Source: Cladocopium goreaui (taxonomy: Eukaryota > Sar > Dinophyceae > Suessiales > Symbiodiniaceae). Taken from it: a stretch of DNA of 64,000 bases. The position numbers and the translations under genes were made by a program. The stretch is taken from assembly GCA_947184155.2 (NCBI GenBank), contig CAMXCT020000317.1:97950-161949 (forward strand). Reading direction: 5' to 3'. This document shows, piece after piece, positions 35,883 through 47,848 of this stretch (position 1 is the stretch's first letter; each line of letters starts with the position of its first letter). The notes under the pieces are model-generated. The model was not told where the DNA came from, did not search any database, and worked only from the letters and a program-made list of their open reading frames with translations.

Positions 35883-36793
35883 TTAAATGTTGCAAATAGA
35901 TGCAAATAGTTTATCGCTCGCAAGATCTGCTCTTTGAAGTTTTGCTAGCTGTGTTGAAGTCTCTGCAGCGTTTCGGATACTGATTTTGAGATGTGTACAA
36001 TCTGCATGGAAAAAATGTGCATATTCCAAGTCCCGACAGAGGCTGGTGCCCATGGTTCTGGGTGCCATGTCGCTGATGACGACATCAAGCATTGGAACCT
36101 GAGATTCACCAGTGCAAACTTTGTCAAAGCCCGCTTTGCATAATTTCGATCAAGGTGCATTTGAGCCCTTGAACTTGTAGGCATCCTGACAAAACTCTGA
36201 ATGACCTTCTCACTGGCTTCTGTGACTTCTGGTTTTGCATCTTGAGCTGGCCTCAACTCGCGTCTTCGCATTTTGTGGCAACGGAAAGTCAACTTCTTTC
36301 AGATCAATTCCTTAGAGGACAAAGCTCTATGACCCGTCTGAGTCGTCAGACGGGTGGCTTCACACGGGTCTTGGCAGTGCAAAAAGTCTGAGGCCTAGTC
36401 CGAGAACACGTCCCTTTGATCCAATCTTCCTGGGCATCCACGTCTGAGAGTTGGCTTAAACTGGCCAAGCCGCTAAGCCCACTGACGACTGGGTCAAAAC
36501 ATAGTTGGATCAGTATGGTTCCAAGATTCCTCTTTCGTGCAAATCAGCTTTGAGAACTCATCTATCAAAACCAAGCCATCTTTTCCTAAAAATGCCTGTC
36601 CGGCATATCCGGCATATCCTCCAAAAGTGAGTGCAAGCTGCGCTGTACTAAGATGGTGGTCATCTCAGTCATCTCACGATATCAAGCAGAATGGCTTCGA
36701 CTCTGTGCTGTCAGCTCCAAGATGCTCCAAGGGACCTGGCAGCATAGAGAGTCCATGACCCAGGCCAACAGCCAAGGTCCAGGACTTTGTCAC
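35883..36793 (-). CDS. FtsJ/RrmJ-type SAM-dependent 2'-O-methyltransferase exons (partial)
   Basis: Minus-strand exons: 36728-36793 reads GDKVLDLGCWPGSW then TLYAARSL, the SAM-binding motif I of this family; from 36585 downward reads GKDGLVLIDEF, fitting the strand that carries the ribose-binding acid; from 36098 downward reads VPMLDVVISDMAPRTMG, the motif IV with the catalytic Asp of the K-D-K-E tetrad; 35883 to about 35975 reads 'TSTQLAKLQRADLAS', possibly the following helix. Donors appear to be GA or GC; the acceptors of the first three exons are AG|G. FtsJ-type enzymes methylate ribose 2'-OH in rRNA, tRNA or mRNA caps; which one applies cannot be told. Not identified: the N-terminal Lys, the KVF lysine and the C-terminal Glu. 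An in-between open stretch (36130-36285) may be another exon. Confidence 0.78.
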
Positions 36794-36799
36794 CTGACA

Positions 36800-37295
36800 G
36801 ATCTGAGTCGAACCAACAAAGACACGAAATGCTCGGATGACAATCACAGACAATTGTTGAATGCTCCGATGCTCCCATTGCTCCCATTGCTCCCATTCGG
36901 GCCTGGGCGAAAGAGTTCCAGCCTAGACATGTTGAGGACAGCACAGCGATCGCAGCAACATTGATTACATTGAGACATCGCAGCATTGTCGGATGTCGGA
37001 TCTAGTCAAGTCATTAGTGAAGTCTGACGTCTCGGAGCTCTTGGAGCCTTCTGTCCAGTTCCTCCAGTTTGTAGTAAGCTCGAGCAGGCCTCGGCAGGAT
37101 CTGATCGATCTGGAACTTGCACTTTGCACGTTGCATATCTTTGCATCAGGTTACGCTCTCGACTAGGTTCCCAAACACACCCTCCTCTCTGGCTTTCCGA
37201 GTCCAGTACCTCAAGGGTAAAAAAAAAACGCTTACATGATTTACATGGCTACAGCGGCTACAAGTAACCGTTAGTAACCGTTCAATTTTCAGGCG
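36800..37295. other. No gene seen
   Basis: Unique sequence upstream of the methyltransferase motif I exon, including a 9-bp repeat 'atgctccc' at 36870-36900. The N-terminal exon of that gene may be here but I cannot place it. Confidence 0.4.
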
Positions 37296-37298
37296 CGC

Positions 37299-38030
37299 TC
37301 ATCTGAAGTATAGTCTGCTTCTTTTGCCTGCGAACAACACCATGAGGCCAGTGAGGCCAGTGAGGCTGTGAGGGGTTTGACACGCTCGCCTCACTCCGTA
37401 TCGCGGCAGCGGCCTCAGCCTGAGGCCCTGACCCGCAAAGAAATGAACGTCCTCTGTGAGGATCTTCTCCACCTTCCAGCCGAAGGCATCATACATGGCT
37501 TGACCAAACATTTTGAACAAGGCCTGTCGAGGGCAAAGAATGTGGCTGGCCTCAAGAGCCACTAATAGAGACTTGTGTGCAACATCAACAGCAACTTTGG
37601 GCGCATTGAAAATGTGCTTACTGAAAGATATCAGATAGCCATTGAGAGGGGATGTGATTTTGAGACATTCTACTAAGTCACTACCTCTACTACAAACGGG
37701 TTGCAACTTAAACTGAGATTCAGGCCATCGTAGTAGCAATCCAACAAAGCACACCTTTGAAACAAGTTCAACTGACACTTCCTTCATCACTGAACTGCCA
37801 AAAAAACAGCCCTCACTGCGATGAAGGAAGTTCTGTGCTGCGAAAATCAGTTCCACAAATCTGACCAAGGCCAAGGCCACGCCAAAGGCGCAGAGTCTCA
37901 TTGAGACGCAGTCATTACGTAGCTGAGAGGTGCTGAGAAGCTCTGAACTGGCTCCAAGCCCCGGGGTGGACTCAATGGTTGCTGGCTGCTGCGGATGCAG
38001 ATTTTCCACGGGCAAAGATCTGTCTGACAA
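37299..38030 (-). other. 243-codon open frame, possible coding exon, unknown
   Basis: A long non-repetitive minus-strand frame, without an ATG at its upstream end. Internal stretches such as 'FNAPKVAVDVAHKSL' and 'FGQAMYDAFGWKVEK' look protein-like, while the N- and C-terminal parts look like intron read-through. No family is recognised. Confidence 0.4.
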
Positions 38031-38354
38031 ATAGAAGACACACTAGAGTGACTGCGGTTCTCAAGTAATTGGAAGTAGTTTGATGGGATCGATTCAGTTT
38101 GGTTTCAGTGCGTATAGTGTGTTATGTTTCTTTGGCAAGCTTGAGGTATGAGGAGCAGGCACCATGCATTTGCAAACATAGCTAGATTCAAGTTTATGAC
38201 GTTTTTTGGGGATCAGTCAATTGATAGGATCGGTCTTCCGCAGCAGCCAAGTTTTTTCAAACGTAGATTGGACGGTACAGTTCGGAGTGAGACCTTTGGC
38301 GACGTTTGGCCAAGGCAAGGGCTGTTTTGTCAGCCGTTCGGACCGTTCGGATAG

Positions 38355-39126
38355 TCAAAAGAGCTTCGCTCTTCTCATGACGGTAAGAAACTCCTCCTCC
38401 TGCAAGACCCCATCACCAGACTCATCTGCCTCAAGCATCGATACTTTGTTTCAGGCAAAGTCCTCCAAACCCCCGAGTAGTTTGCTAGTTGCGGCTCTGG
38501 GTGCCTGGCATCATCCATCATTTCTTGCAGCTCTTGGTCACTGAAGGCAAGGCCAAGATCATCTGAGACCGCCCTCAAGCTACGCCAAGTGATGCCGCCA
38601 ATCCTGCAAAAGGAAATGGTCATCTGGGAATGACTCAGTCTCTAAGTTTCTAATCTCTCTGTCTCCCTCTCTCTGTCTCTCTCTCTCTCTGTCTCTCTCT
38701 CTCTCTCTCTCTTTCTCTCTTTCGGTTTTCGGTCTCTAAACACATTGAAGGTGCAATTGCACGATTGCAAACATGGTCAGAATCCCTTCTGAGGAGCAAG
38801 CCCTGGCTCGACGAAAAGGGGATAGGCCTCCAATTTCCAATCAAAGTACCAAGATTTGAACACGAGTTGCAACAGAGAGAGACTGAGGATGACCGGTCAT
38901 TCCTGTATGCTGGCCTTTCTTATGATGGCAGATGGCTTGCGTCCCCTTAGCACCCATTGAATCTAGGTACTTTGCAAAGCAAACAATGGAGTGATACTTG
39001 AGAAAGGCTGTGGAATGGAGCCAAAATTGTCAGAAGATTAGAAACTAGGATCATCTAAGATGCAAGCAAGACTTTGGGAGCCATCATTTGCAGAAACTCA
39101 TCTAGTTCTATTTCTCCTGAGCCGTC
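38355..39126 (-). CDS. Centrin-like EF-hand protein, three exons visible (partial)
   Basis: Exon 39073-39126 reads DGSGEIELDEFLQMM, most of an EF-hand loop and its exit helix. Exon 38510-38603 reads 'GGITWRSLRAVSDDL', 'GLAFSDQELQEMM', matching the third-hand region of centrins. Exon 38355-38429 reads ADESGDGVLQEEEF then LTVMRRAKLF and a TGA stop, a full calcium-binding loop (D,S,D,V,Q,E at positions 1,3,5,7,9,12) and the typical centrin tail. The last two exons join across an 80-nt GC-AG intron (38430-38509) to give EMMDD|ADESGDG. Centrins are calcium-binding proteins of basal bodies and flagellar roots. The segment usually linking hand 2 to hand 3 was not found between 38604 and 39072, and hand 1 is not seen. 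The copy may therefore be incomplete, or those exons escaped me. Confidence 0.85.
38650..38725. repeat. CT microsatellite
   Basis: CTCTGTCTCT and (CT)n run, just upstream of a centrin-like exon on the minus strand. Confidence 0.95.
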
Positions 39127-39469
39127 CTGTGGCGAGATAGATCAAGTAGAAACGGGTACGACACCACGATTTAAACTTATTGATCCAAACCACGTTTGGA
39201 AACGGTTGAACCACAAAAAAAAACGCTAGTTTTAAACCACGATTTGGTTTGTTTAGGCAGCACGTATATTAACCAAATCTCGCTTGTAAACCTTTTTTGG
39301 GGTTCATTTGGTTCATTTGAGAATTATATGCATATGAATGAGTGCTTCTAGTTCGGAAAAGGGATTATCCGCCGACCCCGGCCTTTGCCAAGGCAGGGGC
39401 GGCGCCTGGGACCACCGGAGGTGTGGAACTTGGCTCTCGGGTCGCAAGCAAAGGCACACGCCATCAACA

Positions 39470-41490
39470 CCTACATGCCCCTGCCATCTGTTTTTCAGGA
39501 CGTTCAAGACTGCCGTTTGCCCGCCCTCAAACCCCCCAAACGCTCCCGCAGGCCTCCAAGGCAACAACTCTTACTCTTACAGCTACGTGCCCCTGCCATC
39601 TGTTTTTCAAGGGGTTCAAGACTGCCGTTTGCCCGCCTTCAAACCCCCCAAACGCTCCCGCAGGCCTCCAAGGCAACAACTCTTACAGCTACATGCCCCT
39701 GCCATCTGTTTTTCAGGGGGTTCAAGACTGCCCTCTTACAGCTACGTGCCCCTGCCATCTGTTTTTCAGGGGGTTCAAGACTGCCGTTTGCCCGCCCTCA
39801 AACCCCCCAAACGCTCCCGCAGGCCTCCAAGGCAACAACTCTTACAGCTACATGCCCCTGCCATCTGTTTTTCAGGGGGTTCCACACTGCCGTTTGCCCG
39901 CAGCCCCCCAAACGCTTCTGCATCTGTTTTTCAAGGGGTTCAAGACTGCCGCTTTACCCCCCTTAAACCCCCCAAACGCTTCCGCAGGCCTTCAAGGCAA
40001 CAACTCTTACAGCTACATGTCCCTGCCATCTTGGGTTCAAGACTGCCGTTTGCCCGCCCTCAAACCCCCCAAAGGCAACAACTCTTACAGCTACATGTCC
40101 CTGCCATCTGTTTTTCAGGGGGTTCAAGACTGCCGTTTGCCCGCCCTCAAACCCCCCAAACGCTCCCGCAGGCCTCCAAGGCAACAACTCTTACAGCTAC
40201 ATGCCCCTGCCATCTGTTTTTCAAGGGGTTCAAGACTGCCGTTTCCCCGCCCTCAAACCCCCCAAACGCTCCCGCAGGCCTCCAAGGCAACAACTCTTAC
40301 AGCTACATGTCCCTGCCATCTGTTTTTCAGGGGTGTCAAGACTGCCGTTTGCCCGCCCTCAAACCCCCCAAACGCTCCCGCAGGCCTCCAAGGCAACAAC
40401 TCTTACAGCTACATGTCCCTGCCATCTGTTTTTCAGGGGGTTCAAGACTGCCGTTTGCCCGCCCTCAAACCCCCCAAACGCTCCCGCAGGCCTCCAAGGC
40501 AACAACTCTTACAGCTACATGTCCCTGCCATCTGTTTTTCAGGGGGTTCAAGACTGCAGTTTGCCTGGCCTCAAACCCCCAAACGCTTCCAACCCTCCCG
40601 CAGGCCTTCAAGGCAACAACTCTTACAGCTACATGTCCCTGCCATCTGGGGTTCAAGACTGCCGTTTGCCCGCCCTCAAACCCCCCCAAAGGCAACAACT
40701 CTTACAGCTACATGTCCCTGCCATCTGTTTTTCAAGGGGTTCAAGACTGCCGTTTGCCCGCCCTCAAACCCCCGAAACGCTCCCGCAGGCCTCCAAGGCA
40801 ACAACTCTTACAGCTACATGCCCCTGCCATCTGTTTTTCAGGGGGTTCAAGACTGCCGTTTGCCTGCCCTCAAACCCCCCAAACCCCCAAAACGCTTCCG
40901 CAGGCCACTCTTACATCTATACATGCCCCTGCCATCTGTTTTTCAGGGGGTTCAAGACTGCCGTTTGCCCGGCCTCAAACCCCCCAAACGCTTCCGCAGG
41001 CCTACAAGGCAACAACTCTTATCTGTTTTTCAGGGGGTTCAAGACTGCCGTTTGCCCGCCCTCCCCCAAACTTCCAACCCTTCCGCAGGCCTCCAAGGCA
41101 ACAACTCTTACAGCTACATGCCCCTGCCATCTGTTTTTCAGGGGGTTCAAGACTGCCGTTTGCCCGGCCTCAAACCCCCCAAACGCTTCCAACCCTCCCG
41201 CAGGCCTCCAAGGCAACAACTCTTACAGCTACATGCCCCTGCCATCTGTTTTTCAGGGGGTTCAAGACTGCCGTTTGCCCGCCCTCAAACCCCCGAAACG
41301 CTCCCGCAGGCCTCCAAGGCAACAACTCTTACTATTACAGCTACGTGCCCCTGCCATCTGTTTTTCAGGGGGTTCAAGACTGCCGTTTGCCCGCCCTCAA
41401 ACCCCCCAAATGCTCCCGCAGGCCTCCAAGGCAACAACTCTTACAGCTACATGCCCCTGCCATCTGTTTTTCAGGGGGTTCAAGACCCAA
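39470..41490. repeat. 106-bp satellite array, about 18 units
   Basis: The phrase 'ggcaacaactcttacagcta' recurs at 39560, 39672, 39831, 39996, 40074, 40180, 40286, 40392, 40498, 40612, 40691, 40797, 41008, 41097, 41212, 41318 and 41430; one further unit near 40900 has lost it. The basic spacing is 106 bp with short indels. Because 106 leaves remainder 1 on division by 3, each forward frame rotates through all phases. Two frames stay open for over 700 codons and the third for over 400. I treat these as repeat artefacts, though transcription cannot be excluded. Confidence 0.97.
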
Positions 41491-41559
41491 GAATGATCAA
41501 TAGGGGGGGTCGGCGGCACCCGGGCGCTAGCCCATTCTATATTATAAGTCGATGATGTG

Positions 41560-41775
41560 GTATTCCATTTGTAAATTCTTTGGTAGTTTGTTTTTTTCGC
41601 AAAGTTTTCAAAGCAATGGGATTTTAAGGAATTTTAAGGAAGCAATGGAATTTTGAGTAGGAGTTTTAAAGGAAATGTAAAGAATTTTACGGGAATTTTA
41701 ATGAATTTTAATAAATTTTAAGGAATGTTAAGGAATTTTAAGAAAAAATTATGTTTGAGGGCGGAATTTAAAATT
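41560..41775. repeat. AAGGAATTTTA-type short repeats
   Basis: Irregular repeats of 'aaggaattttaa' leading into the 20-bp array. Confidence 0.8.
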
Positions 41776-42178
41776 TAAGGACGAAAGTTTTGGGCTAAGG
41801 ACGAAAGTTTTGGGCTAAGGACGAAAGTTTTGGGCTAAGGACGAAAGTTTTGGGCTAAGGACGAAAGTTTTGGGCTAAGGACGAAAGTTTTAGGCTAAGG
41901 ACGAAAGTTTTGGGCTAAGGACGAAAGTTTTAGGCTAAGGACGAAAGTTTTAGGCTAAGGACAAAATTTTAAGGTTAAGGACGAAATTTTGGAATTTTCA
42001 GGATTTTAAGGATTTTTTAAGTTTACGGACGAAATTTTAAGTTTAAGGACGAAACTTTAAGTTTAAGGACAAAAGTTTTAGTTTAAGGACGAAAGTTTTG
42101 GGCTAAGGACGAAAGTTTTAGGCTAAGGAAGAAAGTTTTAGGCTAAGGACGAAAGTTTTGGGCTAAGGACAAAAGTGT
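41776..42178. repeat. 20-bp minisatellite
   Basis: Unit 'gacgaaagttttgggctaag' repeated about 18 times, with variants TTTAGG for TTTGGG and a degenerate middle at 41960-42080. Confidence 0.97.
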
Positions 42179-42350
42179 TGCATTAGAAAGAATCAATAAT
42201 CATAAACCTAGCACTAGAAAGAATCACAAACCCAAAATGACAGACCTAGCAAAGAATCACAAACCCAGAATCCCAGAATCACAGACCTAGTAAAGAATCA
42301 CAAACCCAGAATCACAAACCTAGAAAGAATCACAAACCTAGCAAGGAGAG
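42179..42350. repeat. AATCACAAACCTAG-type repeats
   Basis: Irregular recurrence of 'agaatcacaaaccta' and 'cccagaatcacagacctag'. Confidence 0.85.
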
Positions 42351-42571
42351 ATGCTCAGGAACATGCCTGCAATACAATAAATAAATGCTGAAGGCAATTT
42401 TTTATGTGATATACTAGACAAAACATATAGAAAACAATAAATCGTGGCCAAGGTGACAAAAAAAAAAACGTAGTATGGGTATAAGATTAATTCGAGGTAC
42501 ATGAAAGTCAAGTCATAGTAACAAGAATTCAATCGTGGTTGGGGCCCCATCTGAGATCGAGTATACAGCCA

Positions 42572-43189
42572 CTATGAACATCCAAAAAAACTAAGGCCAC
42601 ATCTGGCAGCATTCGGAAGAATCCAATATTCAAAACAATTCCAAAGCCGGAGTCCTTGTCCACAGCCATCATCATTGCCACAAGTTCCTTCCAATCCAGC
42701 TGACAATTGAACAGGATCGATCGAATCAATTCTTGCAAAATGCACTGCGCAGAGATGCAATGGATTTATAAAACAAGAGAGTAGCTTCAGAATCAAGTCC
42801 TCTCGAGTTGTTGAAGAGAAGCCGAGCACTTGCATCAAGCCCTCACAGACACCCCACTGCCCAACTCTCGACTCTGACAGACTCTGACACTTAGGTGAAA
42901 TACGTTTGCAATCGCGAAAATCACAAATTGCACAAAGTCCAGCAATGATTGCAGAGTCTCCGAAAACAATCCGCCTTGAGCTCAGTGTTGTCGATAGCAG
43001 CTGATCCATCGACATCATACCTCTGTTAGAACCAACGGGCGCCCGGTTACCAACCCTACATCGAGCTACATTGACACAACCTGACAGGAGGCTCAGAATA
43101 CACTCAGAGCACAGGTCAAAGACTTCCTTAAGCTCTTGCTTTTGCTCCTCGCGGTTTCTGTTCGAGTTGTGAAGAGTAAGGAGTGGCAC
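42572..43189 (-). other. 205-codon open frame, candidate exons, possibly armadillo-like
   Basis: A non-repetitive minus-strand frame. Stretches such as 'IVFGDSAIIAGLCAI' and 'SRVGQWGVCEGLMQV' resemble the helices of armadillo-type repeats (…LG..G.CE.L…) found in many dinoflagellate proteins. Part of the frame is probably read-through across short introns. Assignment is weak. Confidence 0.4.
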
Positions 43190-43199
43190 TTGATCGAAG

Positions 43200-45130
43200 A
43201 ATCTGGGGAAAAATCAGCTCAACGTAGAGAGAGGTCATGATGGTCATGAATATCACAAGAAATTAGAAGTGTATTGGCATCAAGAGTGATGAACATCGCT
43301 AAATCCTCCGTGAGTTCTCGCTGCTTCTTTCCAGAAGTGTTGAAGCGGTGCCTTGAGCACCGAAACAAACGAACCCAATCTGGCCATGGCTCAAATGTCA
43401 ACCGGGTAAATTCCACACTTCACCGAATTTCACCCAGCACCCGTTTTTTTCAAAGGTTCATGTTCAGCATGCTCAGTCTCAAACCATCCACGCTGGGTCA
43501 ATAGCTACCCGAAAATATTTGCCGGGCATGAAATATTCGACAGTAGTGATTGAAGTGCCTAATTTTTGAGGCTAAATTGAAGAATATGTCACGCCGCCAC
43601 GCCCATCAAATGTTTCTGTGTTTGCGACCATTGAGTCTCGCACAAATACTGCTTCGCTTCCTCCACCATGACGTCCAGATGAGTCTGAGACTGGTCTGAA
43701 ATCAATTGTAGTTGCTTTAGGTACGGACGTTTCTACGGTGCAAGGGAAAAGCAAAGGGCGGGGCACAAACATTATTAGCAAATCACAAATGATCATGAAT
43801 GCTGACAGCGGAAGTTTTGCTGATTGCTTGCAGCATCATGATTGGTTGTGTTGCAGCTCTAGAAACACGCAAAAACGACAGCTACTCTTTCCAAAAAATC
43901 TTGAGAAATGACTGGGCCTGGCTTGGACAGAACCCCTGACCTTCAGCCAGTTCAATTCGTATACAACGATTCTGAGATGCTTGTCAGCAGTCAGCATCCA
44001 TTCTTTTTCTTCGAGCGAACTCAGGCATAGATCGACATCGCAGCAGGCGGAACCACCTGAAGACATGGTGAAAGGAACTCCCATTCCGTCGTTGCAAGGC
44101 TTTCACATTCAAAAAAGACTTTGTCCGGTTAGCCTTCTGCACCGCTTCTCGGTAGTTCCTGCCATGCAAAAAGCCATGCAAAACCATGATGAATTTTGCG
44201 AAACAAAACAACACATTTCGTGAAAGGTTAAAAAATGGTGGTCAAAACTAGCAAGCCGCACGGTCTCTGCCAAGACTGGATGACCTGAAGCTCCTGAAGC
44301 AGAGGCACCAAGACCTCAGCATTCAACGCTGCGCTGACCCAGAACCTCGGACGAGGATGACTAGGATCATACTAAGTAGCCTAAGGCCAAGGGAAAATGT
44401 ATGAAAATGTTGAGTATTGACAGTATTGAGTACTAGTCTTGTGACTTCTAGTCCACAATTATTATGACTACTATCATAGTTACGATTTATGATGGACATC
44501 ATTGAAAATACCTATCAACCGCAGTTTGGACCTCCAACCTCTGAAGCACAAACTGAGATGCCAAGCCTCAAAGCCCTGGAGGCAGCCCTCTGAGAGATGA
44601 GCACCATCCTGGACTTGGAAAAAGTTCCAAGGGACACGTTTTGCGACTACTGTAGTTCAGGGCGCTTTTGCAACTGGCTTAGGGCGTCTTTAGGTGTTTT
44701 TTAGTCACCTTTTTCTGCCACAATTTTCGTCTTTTTATATCTTGGCATGGCTGAACGTAACTTTAGGAAAAACACTTGCTTCTATGTAATACAAAATGAA
44801 AAAAAATGATCAAGTCAGAAACACTAAGCAAGTGAAGCAAGTTTGAAAAAAGGAAAGGTTCCTGCAGCGTCAAGGCAACAGTGCACTTGGCTGATCTGGC
44901 TTCGCAGGATGCGATCACAGCAGCTGCAAGCCCCTGGGGCAACGCAACGTCACTGGTTGTACTAGAAGAAATGATAAAATATGAAATAAAGGCACATCCA
45001 AAGCAAAGCTTCCCTGAAATCAGTCTCTAGATGTCTTTGTTGCAACATGTGGCCTGTACGATGTTGGGAGCAGGCAAAGCTGGAATTTCGGCTCTTCCTT
45101 GGAGGCCAGGTAGGCAAACTGTTCACAATA
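43200..45130. other. Unique sequence with short candidate exons, no firm gene
   Basis: Minus-strand frames at 43610-43760 ('GSEAVFVRDSMVANT') and 43930-44084 look protein-like but no family is recognised. 44400-45130 shows nothing supportable. Confidence 0.35.
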
Positions 45131-45135
45131 CAGTG

Positions 45136-45247
45136 ATATGGGTTTGTCTGAAAATAGGGTATATTCCCAATTATAGCCATTTAATAGGGATAATGATCAG
45201 CAAAACCATTGGGTTTAGGGGTACACTATTTTCAGACACACCCATAT
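45136..45247. mobile_element. MITE-like element, family B, copy 2
   Basis: The 26-bp ends beginning 'atatgggtttgtctgaaaat' and, on the minus strand, 'atatgggtgtgtctgaaaat' are near-perfect inverted repeats. The GGG...CCC core is flanked by ATAT on both sides. The element is 112 bp long with no coding capacity. Confidence 0.85.
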
Positions 45248-45474
45248 AGAGACTGCTGTGGCTTTGTTTGGCCAAACCATCAGCCTCTTTTTTAAGCTTT
45301 GCTGAATGCCCAGCGTCCACTGCAGGACGTCCAGAGCCCTGCGAGATGAGGTTCCTCAAAGAGAACCCGCAACAAATCTTGGAAGACTCCCGACATGGTG
45401 AAGTCGTCAGTCCTTCAGCATATAGACACAAACATCCATATACTGTACATATCCATTTCCGTATACATGTAAAT

Positions 45475-45565
45475 GCATATATATATAACATATATGTGCA
45501 TATATTTATATATTATACATATATATATATATATTATTTATATATATATATATTTTTACATACAC
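45475..45565. repeat. TA microsatellite
   Basis: TATATA run interrupted by TGTGCA and TTTATA. Confidence 0.93.
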
Positions 45566-45833
45566 ATTCATTTGCATACTCACATACCGTGACATATAAT
45601 TGCTTATATTAAACTATCATTAACCAAAAATACACCCTGATGTTTCCGGACCGAGCAATGCTGAGCAGCTCACTTCTGGTCGTGGACAGGGACTGCACCA
45701 CTCGGATCTCAAAATTCGGTCGAGGACGAGGACCTGCAACACAGCCGGAGCAACTTCGCCGGAGCGCTTGAGTTATTTTTTCCCAGTCAGTGCTTCATTT
45801 GGATAAGCAAAAAAACTGTAGAAATATAAAGCA

Positions 45834-45937
45834 GTGGGTCAAAACCTTGTACCCCTGGTGAACATCAAAATAGCTGGGATTTATGGATGTTCATTCCCCT
45901 AAAAATGGTATCTATAGGTATTGACCCATACCCATAT
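45834..45937 (+). mobile_element. Family C short inverted-repeat element
   Basis: Begins 'gtgggtcaaaaccttgtacc' and ends 'ggtattgacccatacccata'. The interior 'ggtgaacatcaaaatagctgg' region and 'atggatgttcat' match the other family C copies. Confidence 0.85.
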
Positions 45938-45939
45938 AA

Positions 45940-46645
45940 GAATCAAAACAAAGGCATGAAATTGGGCACACCAAAAATGGACAAAGGGGGAAAAAAAAAC
46001 ATGAGATGGTCTGCCAATAAAAATGTGCAACTCCCTGGGGTCTTAAAATCTTCACCCATGGCCATTTGCACAACATGCAACTAACGACCCTTGCAAACCT
46101 GCGCTCCCTCCAAGGCAAGTAGTAATTTCTCTGCCCATGCCACAGCATACTCCGCTGCAACCTTAGCAGCACAAATGAATGACAACTGTAGCTCTTAGCG
46201 AACTTCAAAGGCCTGTCTGACATGCAATCAAGATAGAAGCCCATCTGATACAGGTCCATAGATGTCTAATCGTCTACCAACCTCTGAATGATAGATCCTT
46301 CTTTCTCACACAGGTCATCCTTTCCTACCACTTCTGTAGCTATTCGCATGAGGTTCTTGGGACAGCACCGGCGCCTCCAGCAAAACGACCACCACTCCGT
46401 TAGCATCTGAAACCTGTTCGCTGAGATGTAACATACTAGTCACTGCTGGTCTCCAGCCCAACACGGCATGTCCTGAATTTGCTCACGAGCTTCCCTGTCC
46501 CTGTGACCTCAAAGAATTTCGGCGACTTTGGCAGAGGTGGAAAAGCTCGCGCCGAGTCCTGCAAAGAATATCTAAGAATCAGGATTGGGCGCAAAAAATA
46601 GGAGAATTAGAATATATTAGAATTGTGAACTGAAGCAATTGCGAG
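45940..46645. other. No gene supported
   Basis: Unique sequence. A few short frames on the minus strand lack recognisable motifs. Confidence 0.4.
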
Positions 46646-46662
46646 TTAATTACGACTTACTC

Positions 46663-46880
46663 GCATAGCTAAGCCCATGCTCAAAGCTGGATGTAAAGCT
46701 GTCAAAGTCATCCAATGCTCCTGGGGTTTGAGGCACCATGACCTGCCAACCAACGACTACGACACCGGGGGGAACGAAGGTACCACTGAGGTTGCGGCAG
46801 TGGTCGTAAAGCGAAGACCTGGAGGGCAAAGGCGCTTGCCGGTCCTGAAGCACCGTTTCACCGAGTTTCACCAACAAACA
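46663..46880 (-). other. Candidate coding exon, unknown
   Basis: A minus-strand frame reads 'TFVPPGVVVVGWQVM' and 'GALDDFDSFTSSFEH' and ends GCGA|GTAAGTCG, a strong donor. The family is not recognised. Confidence 0.45.
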
Positions 46881-46998
46881 CTCAAAATCAAATGTAGTAA
46901 TGTAGTATCTGTCAAAATCAGATATGACTATGATTAACTATGATTAACTATGATTAACTGATACAAGTATGGTTCAACCACTTTTACATTGGACATAT

Positions 46999-47131
46999 TG
47001 GGTTTGCTCTTAAAATATGGGATTCGGGATGCCTCAATCAGCAATGGTGATTCGGAAAACATGGAGAAAACTGTGATAAAGGTCAGGATACTTTGTGGGA
47101 CTTTGTGGTACCCTATTTTTCAACAAACCCA
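46999..47131. mobile_element. MITE-like element, family B, copy 3
   Basis: The left end 'tgggtttgctcttaaaatat' and the minus-strand right end 'tgggtttgttgaaaaatagg' are imperfect inverted repeats related to the copies at 20152 and 45136. The interior is longer and unrelated. Confidence 0.65.
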
Positions 47132-47848
47132 AGTGCAGACTGAACTTGGGAGCAGACCAGGTCCACAAATCACCAATGTCTTGTAGTCACTGCTTTCGTA
47201 ACCTGGCAGGAACCGTCAAAGTATCCAAAGGAATTTGTTGTCGAACAGAATGTGTTTTACGTGTAAAAAGTGTTAAATGTTGCTTGATGAAAACGCTTTC
47301 CCCAGGCCTGAAAGAGTGAATTCAACATCTGGCTGGTCATCCTCATCATCAGACCTAAGCAGAAACGAATTCTACAAGCCGCCACGACGATACAAGTTGA
47401 AATTGCATGACCAAATCCACAATCGGCTTATCAAGCTCCAATATCAAGGAAGCTGAGAGCCAGACACGCAAGGTTGGATCTGGTCCAGCAACCCATGAAT
47501 CATTCTTGCAGTACAAATCTTTCACAGTTGGATTATTGTGATCTTCATCTCTGTTTGGGATCGAAAGAGTCGTAAGCTCTAGGTTTCCACGGTTTCCGGC
47601 TAGAGTGGTTTAAAAAGTTTAAAAGTTTGTGCTGCATCTTCACTGTTTGTTTTGCAGCATGTTCACCTCACTGGAGCTGAAAGCTGCATTGAAGATTCTG
47701 AAACACGTCTGTAACTGCTAAAAGCTAGGACACCTGTCATAGTTGTCCGAGATCCAGCTATCCAACTCTGGACACCCTCAGAACTTTAGAGGGACAAGAG
47801 AAGCCTGTCACCTGCGGTGGCTTCGAATCCCTCCTGCCAGCGCACTAC
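47132..47848. other. Unique sequence before the tandem gene array
   Basis: No recognisable gene. From about 47820 weak similarity to the array spacer begins. Confidence 0.5.

Noticed and set aside
39338..41555. 721- and 737-codon overlapping forward frames
   Set aside because: Both are explained by the 106-bp satellite, whose period rotates frames; no domain, and overlapping frames cannot all be genes.
41776..42178. 20-bp direct repeats as possible CRISPR or iteron origin
   Set aside because: Head-to-tail units without spacers; simple minisatellite.
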